Under the pieces are notes generated by a model. That model was given only the letters and a program-made list of their open reading frames with translations, ran no database searches and was not told where the DNA came from. A DNA stretch of 62,153 bases from Xanthobacteraceae bacterium. Lineage in GTDB: Bacteria > Pseudomonadota > Alphaproteobacteria > Rhizobiales > Xanthobacteraceae. Position numbers and translations under genes: made by a program. Positions within the stretch are counted from its first letter, which is position 1; every line of letters starts with the position of its first letter. The stretch spans positions 1-62,153 of the forward strand of contig JARLJA010000148.1 of assembly GCA_031291445.1 (NCBI GenBank). Reading direction: 5' to 3'. Below, in pieces: positions 60,782-62,153 of this stretch.

Positions 60782-61828
60782 ATGCCGGAACTTGGGACCC
60801 TCGAGGAACTGCCGCTCGACTATCGCAACGGCCTGACCGCCAACAACCTGGTGCCGCTGTGGCCGAACCTGCGCGCGGCGCTGCCCTACGACATTCCCTC
60901 GCGCCGGACCCGCCCGATGGTCTGGCATTACGCCGACATCCGGCCGCGGCTGCTGCAGGCCGGCGAACTCACGCCGATCGAGAAGGCCGAGCGCCGCGTG
61001 CTGGTGCTGGCCAATCCCGGGCTCGGCCTCGAGAACATGCAGGCGACGCCGTCGATCTATATCGGCATGCAACTGATCCTGCCGCGCGAGACCGCGCCCA
61101 ACCACCGCCACAGCCCGAGCGCGGTGCGGTTCGTGGTCGAAGGCGAGGGCGGCTTCACCGTGGTCGAAGGCGAGAAGCTGCCGATGGAGAAGGGCGACCT
61201 GATCCTGACGCCGTCCGGCCTGTGGCACGAGCACGGCCATGCCGGGGCGGGCCCGGTGGTCTGGCTCGACGCGCTCGATCTTCCGGTGGTGTATTCGCTG
61301 GAGGCGTCCTACTGCCTCGACGGCAAGCCGCAGACCGTCCGCAACCAGCCCGACGCCTCGCAGACCCGCTACCGCCGCGCCGGCCTGTTGCCCTATACGG
61401 CCCTGAGCCGGCCCCGCAACGCCTATCCGCTGCGGCGCTTCCCGTGGAAGGAGACGCGCGCCGCGCTCCTCGACCTCGCCGGCGTCACCGACGCCAACGA
61501 GATCGTGCAGCTCGCCTACGTCAATCCCGAGACCGGGCTGGAATGCCTGCCGATCCTCGGGTTCTCGGCGATCATGCTGCGGCCGGGCGAGACCATCCGG
61601 CCGTCGCGCCGGTCCGCATCCGCCGTTCTGCACGTGGTAGAGGGCGAAGGCGAGGCGCAGATCGACGGCGTCGCGCTGACGTGGGGCGGCCAGGACACCA
61701 TGGCCGTTCCGACCCATGCCCGGGTCGAGATCGCCAACCGCTCGACCACGCGGCCCGCCTACCTGTTCCAGGTCGACGACGCGCCGATGCAGCGCAAGCT
61801 CGGCTTCTACGAGGAGTTTCAGGGCTAG
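60782..61828 (+). CDS. Gentisate 1,2-dioxygenase
   Basis: A 348-residue bicupin dioxygenase. First cupin [18 protein letters not shown] with the iron-binding His pair and [12 protein letters not shown]; second cupin [17 protein letters not shown] and [13 protein letters not shown], whose metal site is degenerate as usual in this family. It opens gentisate with O2 to maleylpyruvate using Fe(II). The length and motif order are typical. Last gene of the gentisate operon, 42 bases after the transporter. Confidence 0.92.
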   Translation: MPELGTLEELPLDYRNGLTANNLVPLWPNLRAALPYDIPSRRTRPMVWHYADIRPRLLQAGELTPIEKAERRVLVLANPGLGLENMQATPSIYIGMQLILPRETAPNHRHSPSAVRFVVEGEGGFTVVEGEKLPMEKGDLILTPSGLWHEHGHAGAGPVVWLDALDLPVVYSLEASYCLDGKPQTVRNQPDASQTRYRRAGLLPYTALSRPRNAYPLRRFPWKETRAALLDLAGVTDANEIVQLAYVNPETGLECLPILGFSAIMLRPGETIRPSRRSASAVLHVVEGEGEAQIDGVALTWGGQDTMAVPTHARVEIANRSTTRPAYLFQVDDAPMQRKLGFYEEFQG

Positions 61829-61841
61829 TCGGCTGCTCGAC

Positions 61842-62026
61842 CGTCATTCCGGGGCGCGCGCAAAGCGCGCGAGCCCGGAAACCATAACCCCGGTGCCCGT
61901 GGAAGCTCGAAGACGACGATCAAGCGGTTCGACACTTCTGTGTGTGCAAGTGACCTCAGCAGGTCATGTTTGACACAGGGCGTATGGATCCCGGGCTCGC
62001 GCGCGATGCGCGCGCCCCGGGATGAT
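61842..62026. repeat. Long palindromic intergenic element, right end altered
   Basis: Left arm CGTCATTCCGGGGCGCGCGC; right arm with CGCGCGCGATGCGCGCGC and CCCCGGGATGATG. Same family as 24160-24349 and 35024-35199. The right end departs from the usual TGACG just where the IS110-like sequence may begin. Confidence 0.7.
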
Positions 62027-62099
62027 GGGGTGGACGGCCCCCAACGGCATCAGTGTGCCAGAATGAGGTCGTTGAAGATCTCAGACGAGGGAGCCGTCC

Positions 62100-62153
62100 A
62101 TGAACAAGATTAGCACAATTGGGCTGGATATTGCGAAGAACGTGTTCCAGGTG
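62100..62153 (+). mobile_element. IS110-family transposase, N-terminus cut by the window edge
   Basis: The ATG at 62100, with GAGGGAG just upstream, opens a frame of 18 codons to the window end: MNKISTIGLDIAKNVFQV. The GLDIAKNVF start is the hallmark of IS110/IS1111 transposases, where the Asp is the first residue of the DEDD (RuvC-like) active site. TGGACGGC (62031-62038) and GCCGTCCA (62093-62100) are inverted copies in the leader. The rest of the element is outside the window. Confidence 0.85.

Noticed and set aside
1-62153. CRISPR arrays, rRNA and tRNA genes
   Set aside because: No regularly spaced identical repeats, and no recognisable rRNA or tRNA sequence was seen on reading both strands; a covariance-model search would be decisive.

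Overview
The window is GC-rich chromosomal DNA that reads like an alphaproteobacterium of the Bradyrhizobium/Rhodopseudomonas type. This is inferred from a DcaP-like porin, a small RopB/Omp25-type barrel protein, a PEPxxWA-CTERM protein, many aromatic-acid catabolic genes, and frequent short palindromic intergenic elements beginning CGTCA and ending TGACG. No rRNA, tRNA or CRISPR array was found. Both edges cut insertion sequences: the C-terminus of an IS5-like transposase on the left and the N-terminus of an IS110-like transposase on the right.

Layout. 0.2-7.2 kb: porin, a LysR regulator divergent from an isochorismatase-GST pair, and a GGDEF-EAL protein. 7.5-13.5 kb (minus strand): a 3-hydroxyacyl-CoA dehydrogenase-like and opine dehydrogenase-like pair, an acyl-CoA ligase bracketed by two nearly identical 77-bp repeats, then an acyl-CoA dehydrogenase-like protein and an alpha/beta hydrolase. 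13.7-21.6 kb (plus): IlvD-type dehydratase, OsmC, 3-hydroxyisobutyrate dehydrogenase-like protein, a secreted single-haem protein, a decayed small gene and a diguanylate cyclase. 21.8-39.2 kb: a catabolic region with two paralogous cupins, SDR, enoyl-CoA hydratase, NCS2 permease, flavin monooxygenase, an outer-membrane protein, a complete Liv-type ABC transporter, a MarR regulator, and an operon of acyl-CoA dehydrogenase, benzoate/2-aminobenzoate-type CoA ligase, hotdog thioesterase and RidA. 39.3-54.7 kb: PEP-CTERM protein, a coupled PPIase plus three HupE/UreJ-like membrane proteins, a secreted PHP-like protein, a small secreted protein, a 2OG-Fe(II) oxygenase, a membrane spermidine-synthase-like fusion, and ExbB-ExbD-TonB with a TonB-dependent receptor. 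54.8-61.8 kb: aldehyde dehydrogenase, a second MarR and a gentisate pathway (fumarylpyruvate hydrolase, 3-hydroxybenzoate 6-hydroxylase, AAHS transporter, gentisate dioxygenase).

The most notable signal is a 14-bp palindrome close to TTTTAGGCCTAAAA that occurs at six promoter regions between 13.6 and 35.3 kb. Two copies lie in the gap between the MarR gene and the ABC transporter. The others precede the SDR/cupin, flavin monooxygenase, acyl-CoA dehydrogenase-ligase-thioesterase-RidA and hydrolase/IlvD transcription units. This suggests one MarR-controlled regulon for uptake, CoA activation, hydroxylation and ring or side-chain breakdown of an aromatic or heterocyclic acid; the substrate cannot be read from sequence. 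The second system worth attention is the 40-55 kb envelope block, which could be a TonB-powered uptake system coupled to HupE-type transporters.
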